Shown here one piece after another: positions 15,933 through 24,823 of a DNA stretch of 64,000 bases. Source of the DNA: Collinsella tanakaei (lineage in GTDB: Bacteria > Actinomycetota > Coriobacteriia > Coriobacteriales > Coriobacteriaceae); assembly GCF_021531055.1 (NCBI RefSeq), contig NZ_JADYTL010000009.1:51611-115610 (forward strand), in the 5' to 3' direction. The notes under the pieces were generated by a model. The model did no database searches, was not told the origin of the DNA, and worked only from the letters and a program-made list of their open reading frames with translations. Position 1 is the first letter of the stretch. The number at the start of each line of letters is the position of its first letter. The position numbers and the translations under genes were made by a program.

Positions 15933-17828
15933 CTACATGAACTGGGAGTTATACAGCGTCGCGTAGGCGCCTCCCTCGGCAAGCAGCTCCTCGTGCGTGC
16001 CCTGCTCGATGATCGTACCCGCGCTCATGACCAGAATGAGGTCGGCATCCACGATGGTCGACAGGCGATGCGCGATCACGAAGCTCGTGCGCCCTGCCAT
16101 GAGATTCTCCATCGCATGCACGATGGCGTGCTCGGTGCGCGTGTCCACGCTCGAGGTCGCCTCGTCCAGGATGAGGATCTTGGGATCGGTCAGGATCACG
16201 CGCGCGATCGTGAGCAGCTGCCGCTGGCCCTGGCTGATGTTCTCGGCGTCGTTTTCGACCCGCGTATCGTAGCCGTCGGGCATCGTGCGCACGAAGAAGT
16301 CAACGTGCGCCATCTTGGCGGCGCGCACGATCTCCTCGCGCGTGGCGTCGGGTTTGCCGTACGCGATGTTCTCGGCGATCGTCCCCTCGAACAGCCAGGC
16401 ATCCTGCAGCACCATACCGAAGTTCTGCCGCAGCTCGCCGCGGCTCATGGCGTGCGTGTCCACCCCGTCGAGCGCGATGCGGCCGCCGTCGATCTCGTAG
16501 AAGCGCATGAGCAGGTTGATGAGAGTCGTCTTGCCCGCACCCGTCGCGCCGACGATGGCGATCTTCTTGCCCGGCTCGGCCGTGAACGACACGTCGCGCA
16601 TGAGCGGGCGCTCGGGATCGTAGCCAAAGCGGACATGCTCGAACGCCACGCGGCCGCAGACCGGCTGCTCCACGTGCGCCGCAAGCTCCGGCGCCGGATC
16701 GGGCTCGATCTCGGGCTCGTCGAGCACGTCGAACACGCGCTCCACGCTCGCCAGCGCGCTCTGCAGCGTGTTGATGGTCATGGACATCTGCGTGAGCGGC
16801 TCGGACGCCTGCATGATGTACTGGAAGAACGCCTGGAACGTGCCGACGGTCAGGCGGCCGGCGATGAGCATGCTGCAGCCGATGACCGCGATGACCACCT
16901 GGCACAGGCGACCCACGAAACGGATCGCGGGTGCCGCGGCATTGGTCAGAAAGTCCGCGCGCCGGCTCGCGTCGGCCAGCTCCTGGGACAGCCGGTGGAT
17001 ATCGGCCGAACTCGCGCCCTCGCGGTTGAACGCGCGGATGATCACGCGGCCGCTGTAGGCCTCCTCGACCGCACCGGTGAGGTGGCCGACCCACGACTGA
17101 CGCTCGGCGGCAAGCGCGAGCGTGCGCTTGGCGGCGATCTTGGTGAGCAGGATCGCGAGCGCCGAGAACACGAGGAAGATACAGGCCAGAAGCGGGCTGT
17201 ACACGAACATCATCACGATGGCGCCGCACACGCTGCCGATGGACATGAGCAGGCGGAGCAGGCCGGTCTGCAGCACTTCCGACATCTTGTCGAGGTCGTT
17301 GGTCGCGCGGCTCACCACCTCGCCGGGCTTGTGCGAGTCGAAAAACGCGAGCGGCAGGCGGTTGAGCTTGCGCGCGATGCGGTTGCGCAGCATGAGGTTC
17401 AACCGCTCGGCAAAGCTCGCCATGGTGAAGGTCTGCGCGGAGTAAAACGCGAATGCGATCGTCCAGATACCCAGATAGATGGCGATATCGCGGCCGCCAT
17501 GCTCCCAGGAGACCGCGAAGTCGCGACCCTGCGCGAAGGCCGCCTGGATCTCGGTCCACAGCAGGTCGATGACGTGCGCGCTGTACGCGGGCGCCGCGAC
17601 GCTGAAGCCAGTGTAGAACACGATGGAGACGATGACGACGGCAAAGCGCCAATGCTGACCGCGCGACTCCGCCCACAGGCGGCGCACGGTGCCCCAGGTG
17701 TCGCGCGGAACCTCGGGGGCGTCCTCGTCGGATGCCGCGACGGTGGTGGCGAGCTGCTCGTCGAGCGGGGCGCTACCCTGCTCGCGCTCGTCTTGCTTGA
17801 GCTCGTCCTTACGCGCCATGGCGCTCAC
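15933..17828 (-). CDS. Heterodimeric ABC exporter half-transporter B (TMD-NBD)
   Basis: A 631-residue exporter with an N-terminal acidic leader, six predicted membrane helices (about 70-370) and a C-terminal ATPase domain. Walker A is GATGAGKTT. The signature is the variant ISQGQ in ENISQGQRQL. Walker B LILDEATSSVD has the catalytic Glu. With its partner the pair forms one consensus and one degenerate ATP site, as in TM287/288- and BmrCD-type heterodimers. Its start overlaps the partner stop by 20 bp, so translation is coupled. Likely a drug or lipid exporter under the MarR gene upstream; substrate unknown. Confidence 0.92.
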   Translation of the reverse strand: MSAMARKDELKQDEREQGSAPLDEQLATTVAASDEDAPEVPRDTWGTVRRLWAESRGQHWRFAVVIVSIVFYTGFSVAAPAYSAHVIDLLWTEIQAAFAQGRDFAVSWEHGGRDIAIYLGIWTIAFAFYSAQTFTMASFAERLNLMLRNRIARKLNRLPLAFFDSHKPGEVVSRATNDLDKMSEVLQTGLLRLLMSIGSVCGAIVMMFVYSPLLACIFLVFSALAILLTKIAAKRTLALAAERQSWVGHLTGAVEEAYSGRVIIRAFNREGASSADIHRLSQELADASRRADFLTNAAAPAIRFVGRLCQVVIAVIGCSMLIAGRLTVGTFQAFFQYIMQASEPLTQMSMTINTLQSALASVERVFDVLDEPEIEPDPAPELAAHVEQPVCGRVAFEHVRFGYDPERPLMRDVSFTAEPGKKIAIVGATGAGKTTLINLLMRFYEIDGGRIALDGVDTHAMSRGELRQNFGMVLQDAWLFEGTIAENIAYGKPDATREEIVRAAKMAHVDFFVRTMPDGYDTRVENDAENISQGQRQLLTIARVILTDPKILILDEATSSVDTRTEHAIVHAMENLMAGRTSFVIAHRLSTIVDADLILVMSAGTIIEQGTHEELLAEGGAYATLYNSQFM

Positions 17829-19560
17829 CTCCCTTCATCTGCGATTCCGCGATGGCGCGGTACACCTCGCAGCTCTCCATGAGCTCCTCGTGCGTGCCCT
17901 TGCCGGCAACCGTGCCGTCCTTGAGCACGATGATCTGGTCGGCGTGCAGAATCGTCGAGATGCGCTGCGCGATGATGAGCACCGCCGCGTGGCGCGTCTC
18001 GGGCTTGAGCGCGCGGCGCAAGGCCGCGTCGGTCTTGAAGTCGAGCGCCGAGAAGCTATCGTCGAAGATGTACAGATCGGCGCGCTTCATGAGGGCGCGC
18101 GCGATGGACAGGCGCTGGCGCTGGCCGCCCGAGAAGTTCGTGCCACCTTGGGCCACGCGCGCCTCGAGGCGTCCGGGTTGCTCGTAGACGAACTCGGCCT
18201 GCGCGACCTCGATCGCATGACGCATCTGGGCGTCGGAGGCCTCCTCGTTGCCAAAGCGCAGGTTGCTCGCCACGGTGCCGCTGAACAGCCATGCCTTCTG
18301 CGGCACGTAGGCGATGCGCTCGTGCAGCTCGCTTTGGGCCATGTCGCGGATATCGCGCCCGCAAAAGCTCACCGAGCCCTCCGTCACGTCGTGGAAGCGC
18401 AGCAGCAGCTTGGCTACGGTCGACTTGCCCGACCCCGTCGAGCCGATGATCGCGGTCGTCTGCCCGCGACGGCACGCGAAGTCGAGGTCGTGCAGGGTGT
18501 CCTCGTCCGCGTCGGAAAAACGGAACGTCGCGTGGTCGAACGCCGCCACGATGTCGGACTCCGTAGCGTCGCCATCATCCGCCGCCGTATCCGTGGCAGT
18601 CGCGCCGTCCTGGATCTCGGGCATCAGGTCGATGACCTCGCCGGCACGGTTCAGGCAGGCGATGGCACGCGGCAGCGTGAGCGCGACCATCTGCGCGGCC
18701 ATGATGTAGAACAGGATGAGCATCGCGTACTCGAGCACCGCCGAGATGCTCGCGATCTCCATAGCGTGCACGCCGACGCGGTCGCCGCCCAGCCATAGCA
18801 CGGCGACCTCGGTGATATTCATGAGGAAGAAGCTCGCCGCGTCAACACCGGCGAACATCATGTTCACCTTGATGGCCGACGACGCGTAGTCCGAGAACAC
18901 CTCGTCCAGACGGCGCTCCTCGTGGCGCTCCTTGGTGAAGGCGCGGATGACGCGCACGCCGATGATGCTCTCGCGCAGCACGATGTTCATGCGGTCGATG
19001 AGCTTTTGCAGGCGCATGAAGATCGGCGCGGCGTTGGCGATGGTCACCGCCGCGATCACGAGCACGACCGCCGTGACCACCGCGAGCAACAGGCCCATCT
19101 GCCAGTCGATCATGCACGCCATGGTGATGCCGACCACGCACAGAAACGGCAGCGGCAGCACCATCTGGATCGTCGCGATGATGGACTGCTGGATCACGTT
19201 GATGTCGTTTAAGGTGCGCGTGATCATCGAGCCGGTGCCGAACCGCTCGAAGTCGCTGCTCGAAAACGCCAGCGAGCTGTCGTAGATGGCGTTGCGGATG
19301 TCGCGTCCGACGTTGGAGGACAGGCGTGCCGCCAGATACGCGCCGGTAAGCGCGCCGCCGCTCGCGAGCATCGAGGCGCCGAGCATGAGCAGGCCGCCGC
19401 TCACGATGTGGTCCAGATCTCCGCTGGCGATACCCGTGTTGACCATGTTGGCGAGCATCGTCGGCACGAGCAGCGTGCCGGTGTTGTCGAGCAGCAGCAC
19501 CACGAGTGTGATCGCCACGAGCTTCTTATAGGGCTTCAAGAATCGCATGAGCAGCTTCAT
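17809..19560 (-). CDS. Heterodimeric ABC exporter half-transporter A (TMD-NBD)
   Basis: 583 residues: six membrane helices (about 15-310), then an ATPase domain. Walker A is GSTGSGKST and the signature is canonical FSGGQRQR. Walker B reads YIFDDSFSALD, with Asp where the catalytic Glu should be. This subunit therefore supplies the degenerate Walker site, complementing the variant signature of its partner. Start 19560 is chosen because homology to exporter N-termini begins at MKLLMRFLKPYKK; the upstream extension is Arg-rich and lacks a good site. It lies 70 bp after the MarR gene in one operon. Confidence 0.92.
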   Translation of the reverse strand: MKLLMRFLKPYKKLVAITLVVLLLDNTGTLLVPTMLANMVNTGIASGDLDHIVSGGLLMLGASMLASGGALTGAYLAARLSSNVGRDIRNAIYDSSLAFSSSDFERFGTGSMITRTLNDINVIQQSIIATIQMVLPLPFLCVVGITMACMIDWQMGLLLAVVTAVVLVIAAVTIANAAPIFMRLQKLIDRMNIVLRESIIGVRVIRAFTKERHEERRLDEVFSDYASSAIKVNMMFAGVDAASFFLMNITEVAVLWLGGDRVGVHAMEIASISAVLEYAMLILFYIMAAQMVALTLPRAIACLNRAGEVIDLMPEIQDGATATDTAADDGDATESDIVAAFDHATFRFSDADEDTLHDLDFACRRGQTTAIIGSTGSGKSTVAKLLLRFHDVTEGSVSFCGRDIRDMAQSELHERIAYVPQKAWLFSGTVASNLRFGNEEASDAQMRHAIEVAQAEFVYEQPGRLEARVAQGGTNFSGGQRQRLSIARALMKRADLYIFDDSFSALDFKTDAALRRALKPETRHAAVLIIAQRISTILHADQIIVLKDGTVAGKGTHEELMESCEVYRAIAESQMKGGERHGA

Positions 19561-19630
19561 GCGGCGGTTCCTTTCCGTTCGTATCGTTCCCGTCCGTCGC
19601 GCGCCTTCGTACGCGGCGCGCCCGCCGCGC

Positions 19631-20116
19631 TCACGCGTCCGTCGTGAACTCGGTGCGCTCGAACTCCTCGGCAAGCGCCTGGGTGTACTCGCGCGCGAGA
19701 GCGAGCAGGGCGATCCGGTCCTGCGCCGGCAGCGCACAAAACGCCCGGCGCTCCGCCTGCTGGGCCGGCGCGATGTAGCGCGCGGCGAACGCCTGGCCCT
19801 CGCCGGTGAAGGACGCCACCTTGTTCTTGCGGCTCCCCTCCTCGAACGTCAGCTCGATGAGGCCCTTGGCCTCGAGCGACTTGATTGCCGAGTTGATGGT
19901 CTGCTTGCTGAACGCCCACGAATCGGTCAGGCTGCGCAGCGCCATCGCACCGCCAGCGCGCTCGATGTCGTACATCATCCAATACGCGCAGGTCGAAAGG
20001 CCGCATCGACGCGCGAACCCGTAGTAGATCCGGTCCGCTTCCTTGTACAGGTAGTCGAGTTCCCGCGGATCCGTGGGCACCGCATCACCCGGCCTCGTTA
20101 TCGTTTCGTCTTCCAT
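19631..20116 (-). CDS. MarR-family transcriptional regulator
   Basis: A 161-residue winged-helix regulator. The HTH is seen around SLTDSWAFSKQTINSAIKSLEAKGLIEL, followed by the wing EEGSRKNKVASFTGEGQAF. MarR proteins typically repress exporter operons and release DNA on ligand binding. It is the first gene of an operon with the two ABC half-exporters, so autoregulation of an efflux system is likely. The AT-richer stretch at 20150-20195 just upstream is the likely promoter and operator. Confidence 0.9.
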   Translation of the reverse strand: MEDETITRPGDAVPTDPRELDYLYKEADRIYYGFARRCGLSTCAYWMMYDIERAGGAMALRSLTDSWAFSKQTINSAIKSLEAKGLIELTFEEGSRKNKVASFTGEGQAFAARYIAPAQQAERRAFCALPAQDRIALLALAREYTQALAEEFERTEFTTDA

Positions 20117-20310
20117 GCTACAACCCCTCGCATGCCGTCATTCCGTCCGATTTCGGATTTCCTCGAGGCATTGTAGTCCGATACCGGATTATCGTCAACG
20201 AGGTACGGTGCGATCTCGCTGGCAGCGGTGACGCACGTCTCGCACAGTGTGCGCAAACCGTCTTGCGCGCCGACGCCTGCCCTGCCGGCGCCCTGCCGGC
20301 ACACGAAAAA

Positions 20311-20344
20311 CGCCCGCCGATGCGAACGGAAGCATCGACGGGCG
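20311..20344 (-). terminator. Terminator of the 101-residue protein gene
   Basis: CGCCCGCCGATGC (20311-20323) pairs with GCATCGACGGGCG (20332-20344), and on the minus strand the stem is followed by TTTTTCG. A classic intrinsic terminator about 35 bp past the stop. Confidence 0.85.
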
Positions 20345-20377
20345 CCGGGGGAAGACCCTGGTCGGTTTGGGAAACCC

Positions 20378-20683
20378 TTACTTTTCCCAGCCCTCTTGGA
20401 TCGACTCGTAGAACGTGGCGGAGTCGCACAGATCGTGCAGGCTCTTGCCATCGCGCCACGGGATCTCCGCCATCTCGGAGAGCGTGGTGACCAGCTCGGA
20501 GCAGTCGGTGAAACGCCCCTTGTCGTTCAGCTTCGAGCAGTCCTGAACGCGCCAATAGCCGTCGGTGTGCGTGATGTAGTACTGGTCGTCATCGACATCC
20601 ATAAACACGCGGGTCTTGGAACGCAGGTAGTTGAGGAGCTCCTCGAAGCTCAAGGATATCGTCTCGTCAGCTTTCAGTCCCAT
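20378..20683 (-). CDS. Small conserved-looking protein of unknown function
   Basis: 101 residues, soluble, acidic, with many aromatic residues (DVDDDQYYITHTDGYWRVQD). It has its own terminator and an AT-richer upstream region, so it appears to be a real single gene. No signal peptide, membrane segment or metal-binding motif is visible. I do not recognise a family. An immunity-type or regulatory adaptor protein is conceivable, but nothing in the neighbours indicates a toxin. The start ATG is followed by GGACTGAAA, and GGAGACC lies upstream. Confidence 0.7.
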   Translation of the reverse strand: MGLKADETISLSFEELLNYLRSKTRVFMDVDDDQYYITHTDGYWRVQDCSKLNDKGRFTDCSELVTTLSEMAEIPWRDGKSLHDLCDSATFYESIQEGWEK

Positions 20684-21155
20684 AATGGTCTCCTAGCTGT
20701 CGGGCGCCTCGCGGCGCGGTGGCCTTACTCGTATTCAGTAAACCCGCAAGCGCGCGGTTCTATACGATGAAATTGGTGGGCGGCACATTACATAGGAGCA
20801 GCGGCCGTTCTGCACGTTTGGTACACATGCGTCCGAGATGCGACGGGCGGGACCACCCCACCTCGGCGACAGGATGGTGCCAGGTTCAATCTTGTCGCGG
20901 CGGCAGCGGAAACCACCGCCGCGCCCCGCGCATACCCCATTTCCCCGCCTCTTTCGGAACACGTGCACCGGTGAGGTGTACCAGACGGGCAATTCCCCGT
21001 ACAAGACCGTCTACCTGCGCCTTGCACCCGACAGGCGCCTTCCGGTTGCGACGAAATCGTCCCGATTGCAGCCCTGTGGTTGGTAGAATGGGAGCCGATG
21101 CGCCCGCATACTGAAGGTGCCGGCGAACGACCCGCTCCCGACGGAAAGGCACACC
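20684..21155. other. Intergenic region with a Family II half-unit
   Basis: 470 bp between divergent genes. A single Family II unit lies at 20867-20897. A -10-like TAGAAT about 70 bp before the XRE start (near 21086) may be its promoter. Short open frames here have no supporting features, and I see no RNA gene. Confidence 0.5.
20867..20897. repeat. Family II repeat, single unit
   Basis: CGACAGGATGGTGCCAGG followed by TTCAATCTTGTCG: one 31-bp unit without its inverted partner. It is itself partly palindromic at the ends (CGACA/TGTCG). Confidence 0.8.
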
Positions 21156-22187
21156 ATGAGCTTCCGCGACAACCTTCAGCATCTGCGCGCCACGCGTAAC
21201 ATGACCCAAGAGCAGCTCGCCATGCTGCTCGGCGTCTCCCGCCAGTCAGCAACAAAATGGGAAGCGCAGAAAAGCTACCCGGAGATGGACAAGCTCCTCA
21301 AGATGTGCGCGATCTTCGACTGCACCCTCGATGATCTCGTGCAGGGCGATCTTACCGAGCGCGAACCCGACATCCCCGCCGCAACCGTTCCCGCGGGGCC
21401 GCCGACGGATATCTGCGGCTACGACGAGCACCAGCGCATGATGGCCTGGAAGGTGCCCACGGGCATCTCGGCGATCCTGCTCGCAATCGCAATCGCGCTG
21501 TTCTTCGACGGCATGCCCGAGTTCGCGTCGACCTCCTGGCACGACGGCGCCTTTGTCCTTATCATCTTGCTGGGTGTCCTGGCAGGGCTGGCGTTTCTCA
21601 TCCCCGCGGGCATGGAGCACGCCGCGTTCCAGAAGGCGCACCCTTACGTCGAGGATTTCTACACCGACGACGACAAGGCGCAGGCGCGCAAGGCATTTTC
21701 CGGCGGACTCATCGCCGGCATCGCGCTCATATTCGTCGGCATCGGATGCTGTCTCATGCTCGAGCAGGCCGTCGAGCATATCGGCCTGTTCTTCCTGCTG
21801 TTCTTCATAGCTCTCGGTGCGTGGAACATCGTGCACTACGGCATGCTGCTCGGCCGCACGGACGTCGCCGAGTACAACAAGAGCACGGCTGAGGAGCTCG
21901 AGGTCGAGGACATCATGAGCGCGCAGGTCGACGACGCACGTCGCGAGGCGATGCTCGCGCACAAGCGAAAGGACGAGAAGCTGGGTGCCGTCTGCGCGAC
22001 CATCATGATGGTGGCGACGATAATCGGCCTGGGGCTCCTGTTTGGCCCGGCACTTACCGCGCCCGAACCCGACGCCTTCGAGCCCGCGGGCACCACGGCC
22101 ATGTGGTTTTGGGTCGCGTGGCCGGTGGGCGGCATGATCTGCGGCATCGTCGCAGTGTTGTGGGAAGCCTTCGGCAAGCGGGAGTAG
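21156..22187 (+). CDS. XRE-family regulator with membrane-spanning C-terminus
   Basis: 343 residues. Residues about 5-60 are an XRE/Cro helix-turn-helix (RATRNMTQEQLAMLLGVSRQSATKWE). Residue 95 onward holds about six hydrophobic segments, including ISAILLAIAIALFF, FVLIILLGVLAGLAFL and FFLLFFIALGAW. This is a membrane-tethered regulator, a layout known in gut Gram-positives. It may sense a membrane or small-molecule signal. Start 21156 follows CGGAAAGG. It is transcribed alone and converges on the YeiH gene. Target genes are not evident. Confidence 0.85.
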   Translation: MSFRDNLQHLRATRNMTQEQLAMLLGVSRQSATKWEAQKSYPEMDKLLKMCAIFDCTLDDLVQGDLTEREPDIPAATVPAGPPTDICGYDEHQRMMAWKVPTGISAILLAIAIALFFDGMPEFASTSWHDGAFVLIILLGVLAGLAFLIPAGMEHAAFQKAHPYVEDFYTDDDKAQARKAFSGGLIAGIALIFVGIGCCLMLEQAVEHIGLFFLLFFIALGAWNIVHYGMLLGRTDVAEYNKSTAEELEVEDIMSAQVDDARREAMLAHKRKDEKLGAVCATIMMVATIIGLGLLFGPALTAPEPDAFEPAGTTAMWFWVAWPVGGMICGIVAVLWEAFGKRE

Positions 22188-22211
22188 CGCCCCCGCCGCA
22201 TGTCCCGATTG

Positions 22212-22297
22212 CGACAAGATGGGGCCGGGTTCAATCTTGCCATGGCGACAAGATTGAACCCGGCCCCATCCTGTCGGAACCCGGCCCATCTTGTCGG
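22212..22297. repeat. Family II inverted pair plus partial third unit
   Basis: A unit at 22212-22239 with core GATGGGGCCGGGTTCAATCT is followed after six bases by its reverse complement at 22246-22276. A truncated copy of the right half follows at 22277-22297. It lies between convergent XRE and YeiH genes and could act as a bidirectional terminator hairpin. Confidence 0.85.
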
Positions 22298-22316
22298 TTC
22301 CGCGCGCAAGCGCCGA

Positions 22317-23369
22317 CTACCAGATGCCGAGCGCGTGCTGCATGCCGAGACTGACGCAGGCGATCGCGATCCAGCAGGCGAGGCCCATAAGGATCGGCTT
22401 TCCGCCGGTGCGCACGAGCTTGACGATGTTGGTGTTGAAGCCAATCGCCGCCATCGCCATGATGATGAAGAACTTGGAGAGCTCCTTGATGGGAGCGGTG
22501 ACGTCCGTCGGCAGCGCGAACACGGTGGTGATCACACTCGCGAGCACGAAGAAGACGATGAAGAACGGGAAGATCTTCTTGAGGTCGAAGGTGCCGGCTG
22601 CCTGACCGCCCCCCTCGCCCGCCGCTGCGGCACGCTTTGCCTGGCGCACCTGCCAAAACGCCAGCGCAAGCGTGATGGGGATGATGGCGAGCGTGCGCGT
22701 GAGCTTGACGATGGTGGCTGCATCCAGCGTATTCGCGCCCGGATGCATGCCGTCCCATGCGGCCGCTGCAGCCGTCACCGACGACGTGTCGTTTACCGCC
22801 GTGCCGGCAAAGAGGCCGAAACCCTCGTTGGTCAGGCCGAGCATGCCGCCGAGCGTGGGGAACACGAGCGCCGCGATGACGTTGAACAGGAAGATCACGC
22901 TGATAGCCTGAGCGATCTCCTCGTCGTCGGCGTCGATCACCGGCGCTGTCGCCGCGATGGCCGAACCGCCGCAGATGGACGAGCCCACACCGATGAGCGT
23001 CGAGATCTTGCTCGGGATCTTGAGCGCACGGCACAGGACGAAGGCCACGATGAGCGACGTGGCGATAGTTGACACGATGATGGGCAGCGACGTGGCGCCG
23101 ACCTGCGCGATCTGCGCCAGGTTCAGGCCGAAGCCGAGCAGGATCACCGCGTACTGCAGGATCTTCTTCGATGTGAACTTGACGCCCTTCTGCAGCGGTG
23201 CGCCGGCAGCCTCGGGCACCACGAGCGCGAGCACCATGCCGATGAGAATGGCGAACACCGGGCCGCCGATCACCTCGAACTGTTTGCCGAGCAGCCATGC
23301 CGGTACCGCGATGACCAGCGCGAACAACACGCCGCGCCACATACCCTTGAAATCCTTCAGGAGCTCCAT
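22317..23369 (-). CDS. YeiH-family putative sulfate/anion exporter
   Basis: A 350-residue polytopic membrane protein of the UPF0324/YeiH family. Start 23369 gives [20 protein letters not shown], with about ten hydrophobic helices and family motifs [23 protein letters not shown] and [13 protein letters not shown]. Distant relatives are proposed to export sulfate or sulfite-type anions; direct evidence is limited. The divergent LysR gene is the common genomic partner of this family and probably controls it. Confidence 0.88.
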   Translation of the reverse strand: MELLKDFKGMWRGVLFALVIAVPAWLLGKQFEVIGGPVFAILIGMVLALVVPEAAGAPLQKGVKFTSKKILQYAVILLGFGLNLAQIAQVGATSLPIIVSTIATSLIVAFVLCRALKIPSKISTLIGVGSSICGGSAIAATAPVIDADDEEIAQAISVIFLFNVIAALVFPTLGGMLGLTNEGFGLFAGTAVNDTSSVTAAAAAWDGMHPGANTLDAATIVKLTRTLAIIPITLALAFWQVRQAKRAAAAGEGGGQAAGTFDLKKIFPFFIVFFVLASVITTVFALPTDVTAPIKELSKFFIIMAMAAIGFNTNIVKLVRTGGKPILMGLACWIAIACVSLGMQHALGIW

Positions 23370-23394
23370 GCGCACACCTTTCATTCGTATCGAT

Positions 23395-23507
23395 TTCGTC
23401 GATACCATGCTATGACCTGTGCCTATAATGAATACTGTCCTTTTACTTATCTTCTTATAAGAGTTCGTGATGACTACAGGAGGACGCGACACGCGAGGGG
23501 AGGCGCG
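23395..23507. promoter_or_regulatory. Divergent yeiH / lysR control region
   Basis: Short AT-rich region with TATAAT near 23425 on the plus strand and an imperfect dyad CTTATCTTCTTATAAG around 23449-23464. The T-N11-A style spacing fits a LysR operator. Direct promoter mapping is not possible by eye. Confidence 0.45.
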
Positions 23508-24383
23508 ATGCTGGATTACCGGGCCCGCACATTTCTTGAGGTGTATCGCCTGCGCAGCTACACACACGCCGCGACCGCGCTCCATATCACGCAGCCGGCG
23601 GTCTCGCAGCACATCCGGCAGCTCGAGCAGCACTACGGCTGCGTCCTGTTCGCCAAAGCCGGCCGCGGCATCGAGCCCACAGAAGCCGGCGAGCTGCTCT
23701 ATCGCGCGCTCGACGTGATGGAAAACGACGATGCGCGCCTGCGAACCGAACTCGACGCGCTCGCCGCCGCCGATACCGCGCGCCCGCCGCTGCGCTTCGG
23801 CTGCACGCGCACCGTAGCCGACTACGTCGCCCCGCGCCTGCTCGCCGGACATCTCGCTCGCCATCCCGAGGAGCGCATCCTCATGCGCACGGGCAATACG
23901 ACCGAGCTCGTCGCCCTCATCGACCAAGGCGACATCGATTTCGCACTGGTCGAGGGATCGTTTGACCGGAAGGCGTTCGATAGCGCTGTCTTCTCCCGTG
24001 AGCCCTACATCGCCGTCGCGGGCGAGGCGCTCGCGCCGACGCGGCTCGAGGACCTGCTTGACCAGCGCCTCATCCTGCGCGAGCCGGGCTCAGGCACGCG
24101 CGAGATCCTGGAGCGCTACCTTGCCGTGCGCAACCTTTCGGTCGACGACTTCGCCGGCGTCATCGAGGTGGCGAGCATCCCCGCCATCAAGGCCTGCGTG
24201 CGGGCCGGCGCGGGCATCTCATTTCTGTACCGCGTCGCCGTCGAAGAGGAGCTTGCCCGCGGCGAGCTCTTCGACATCACACCTGACGACGTATCCATCG
24301 AGCACGATTTCGCCCTCATCTGGCAACGTGGCAGCCGCTATGCCGAGAGCTACCGTGCCCTGTTGCGTGTCTGGAAGGCTTAG
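23508..24383 (+). CDS. LysR-family transcriptional regulator
   Basis: 291 residues. The N-terminal winged HTH is plain in [20 protein letters not shown], followed by a type 2 periplasmic-binding-like effector domain from about residue 90 ([17 protein letters not shown]). Start 23508 follows GAGGGGAGGCGCG; a longer frame from 23412 has no ribosome-binding site. Divergent from yeiH, as commonly seen for YeiE-like and CysL-like regulators, so it likely activates that exporter gene in response to a sulfur-related or other small anion. Confidence 0.9.
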   Translation: MLDYRARTFLEVYRLRSYTHAATALHITQPAVSQHIRQLEQHYGCVLFAKAGRGIEPTEAGELLYRALDVMENDDARLRTELDALAAADTARPPLRFGCTRTVADYVAPRLLAGHLARHPEERILMRTGNTTELVALIDQGDIDFALVEGSFDRKAFDSAVFSREPYIAVAGEALAPTRLEDLLDQRLILREPGSGTREILERYLAVRNLSVDDFAGVIEVASIPAIKACVRAGAGISFLYRVAVEEELARGELFDITPDDVSIEHDFALIWQRGSRYAESYRALLRVWKA

Positions 24384-24465
24384 CGCCGCGCCATCGCGCG
24401 CATCCTCTGCCGCGAACTCAACATCCCGTGACCGTTTGGGGGCAGGTCCCAAAAAACGTTCACCA

Positions 24466-24489
24466 GGAGTCCGGACGCGTCCGGACTCC
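24466..24489 (+). terminator. Perfect palindrome, likely terminator of the LysR gene
   Basis: GGAGTCCGGACG is followed directly by its reverse complement. It sits about 80 bp past the LysR stop, preceded by AAAAAACG on the plus strand. It lacks a downstream U-run, so the terminator call is weak. Confidence 0.4.
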
Positions 24490-24499
24490 GCATGCTATG

Positions 24500-24527
24500 C
24501 GACAGGATGGGGCCGGGCTCAATCTTG
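24500..24527. repeat. Family II repeat, truncated unit
   Basis: CGACAGGATGGGGCCGGG followed by CTCAATCTTG, without the closing TCG and with no inverted partner. Confidence 0.75.
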
Positions 24528-24693
24528 CATCCGCACCTGGCAGTAACGCGCACGAAGTGTGTGCTTCAAATCGGATCTCCCAAGTAGGTCCGCTCGTCTA
24601 ATGTGCAAAACCGCAGGTATAGAAATTTCTATCGCTGCGGTATACAAAGCGGTTCCGAATCTAAGCACTCACTTCGCGAAAAAGGGGTCAGTG

Positions 24694-24755
24694 CGACAGG
24701 ATGGGGCCGGGTTCAATCTTGTCGCGACAAGATTGAACCCGGCCCCATCTTGTCG
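24694..24755. repeat. Family II inverted pair, head-to-head
   Basis: Two 31-bp units abut at 24724/24725 in opposite orientation: CGACAGGATGGGG... and ...CCCCATCTTGTCG, with one mismatch between arms. This makes a 62-bp near-perfect cruciform-capable palindrome. Confidence 0.88.
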
Positions 24756-24823
24756 GCCGCGCGTCAAAAATGAACCCCGCGCAGAGGCGGGGTTCCAGCA
24801 TGCAGATGATGCGAGCGCACGCG

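Larger units (their letters stand above)
24384..24823. other. Intergenic region rich in palindromes
   Basis: 440 bp between convergent LysR and AraD genes with no credible gene. It holds a 24-bp perfect palindrome (24466-24489), two sets of Family II units (24500-24527 and 24694-24755) and a separate dyad with ACCGCAG/CTGCGGT arms around ATAGAAATTTCTAT (24610-24641). Confidence 0.6.

Noticed and set aside
15876..17882. A plus-strand open frame of about 668 codons
   Set aside because: It is the mirror of the ABC exporter half-transporter; it has no motifs.
20684..21155. Small genes in the XRE upstream region
   Set aside because: Open frames here have no start signals and cross a Family II repeat.
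24384..24823. Phage attachment site
   Set aside because: Palindromes occur but no integrase, tRNA or direct repeats are present nearby.
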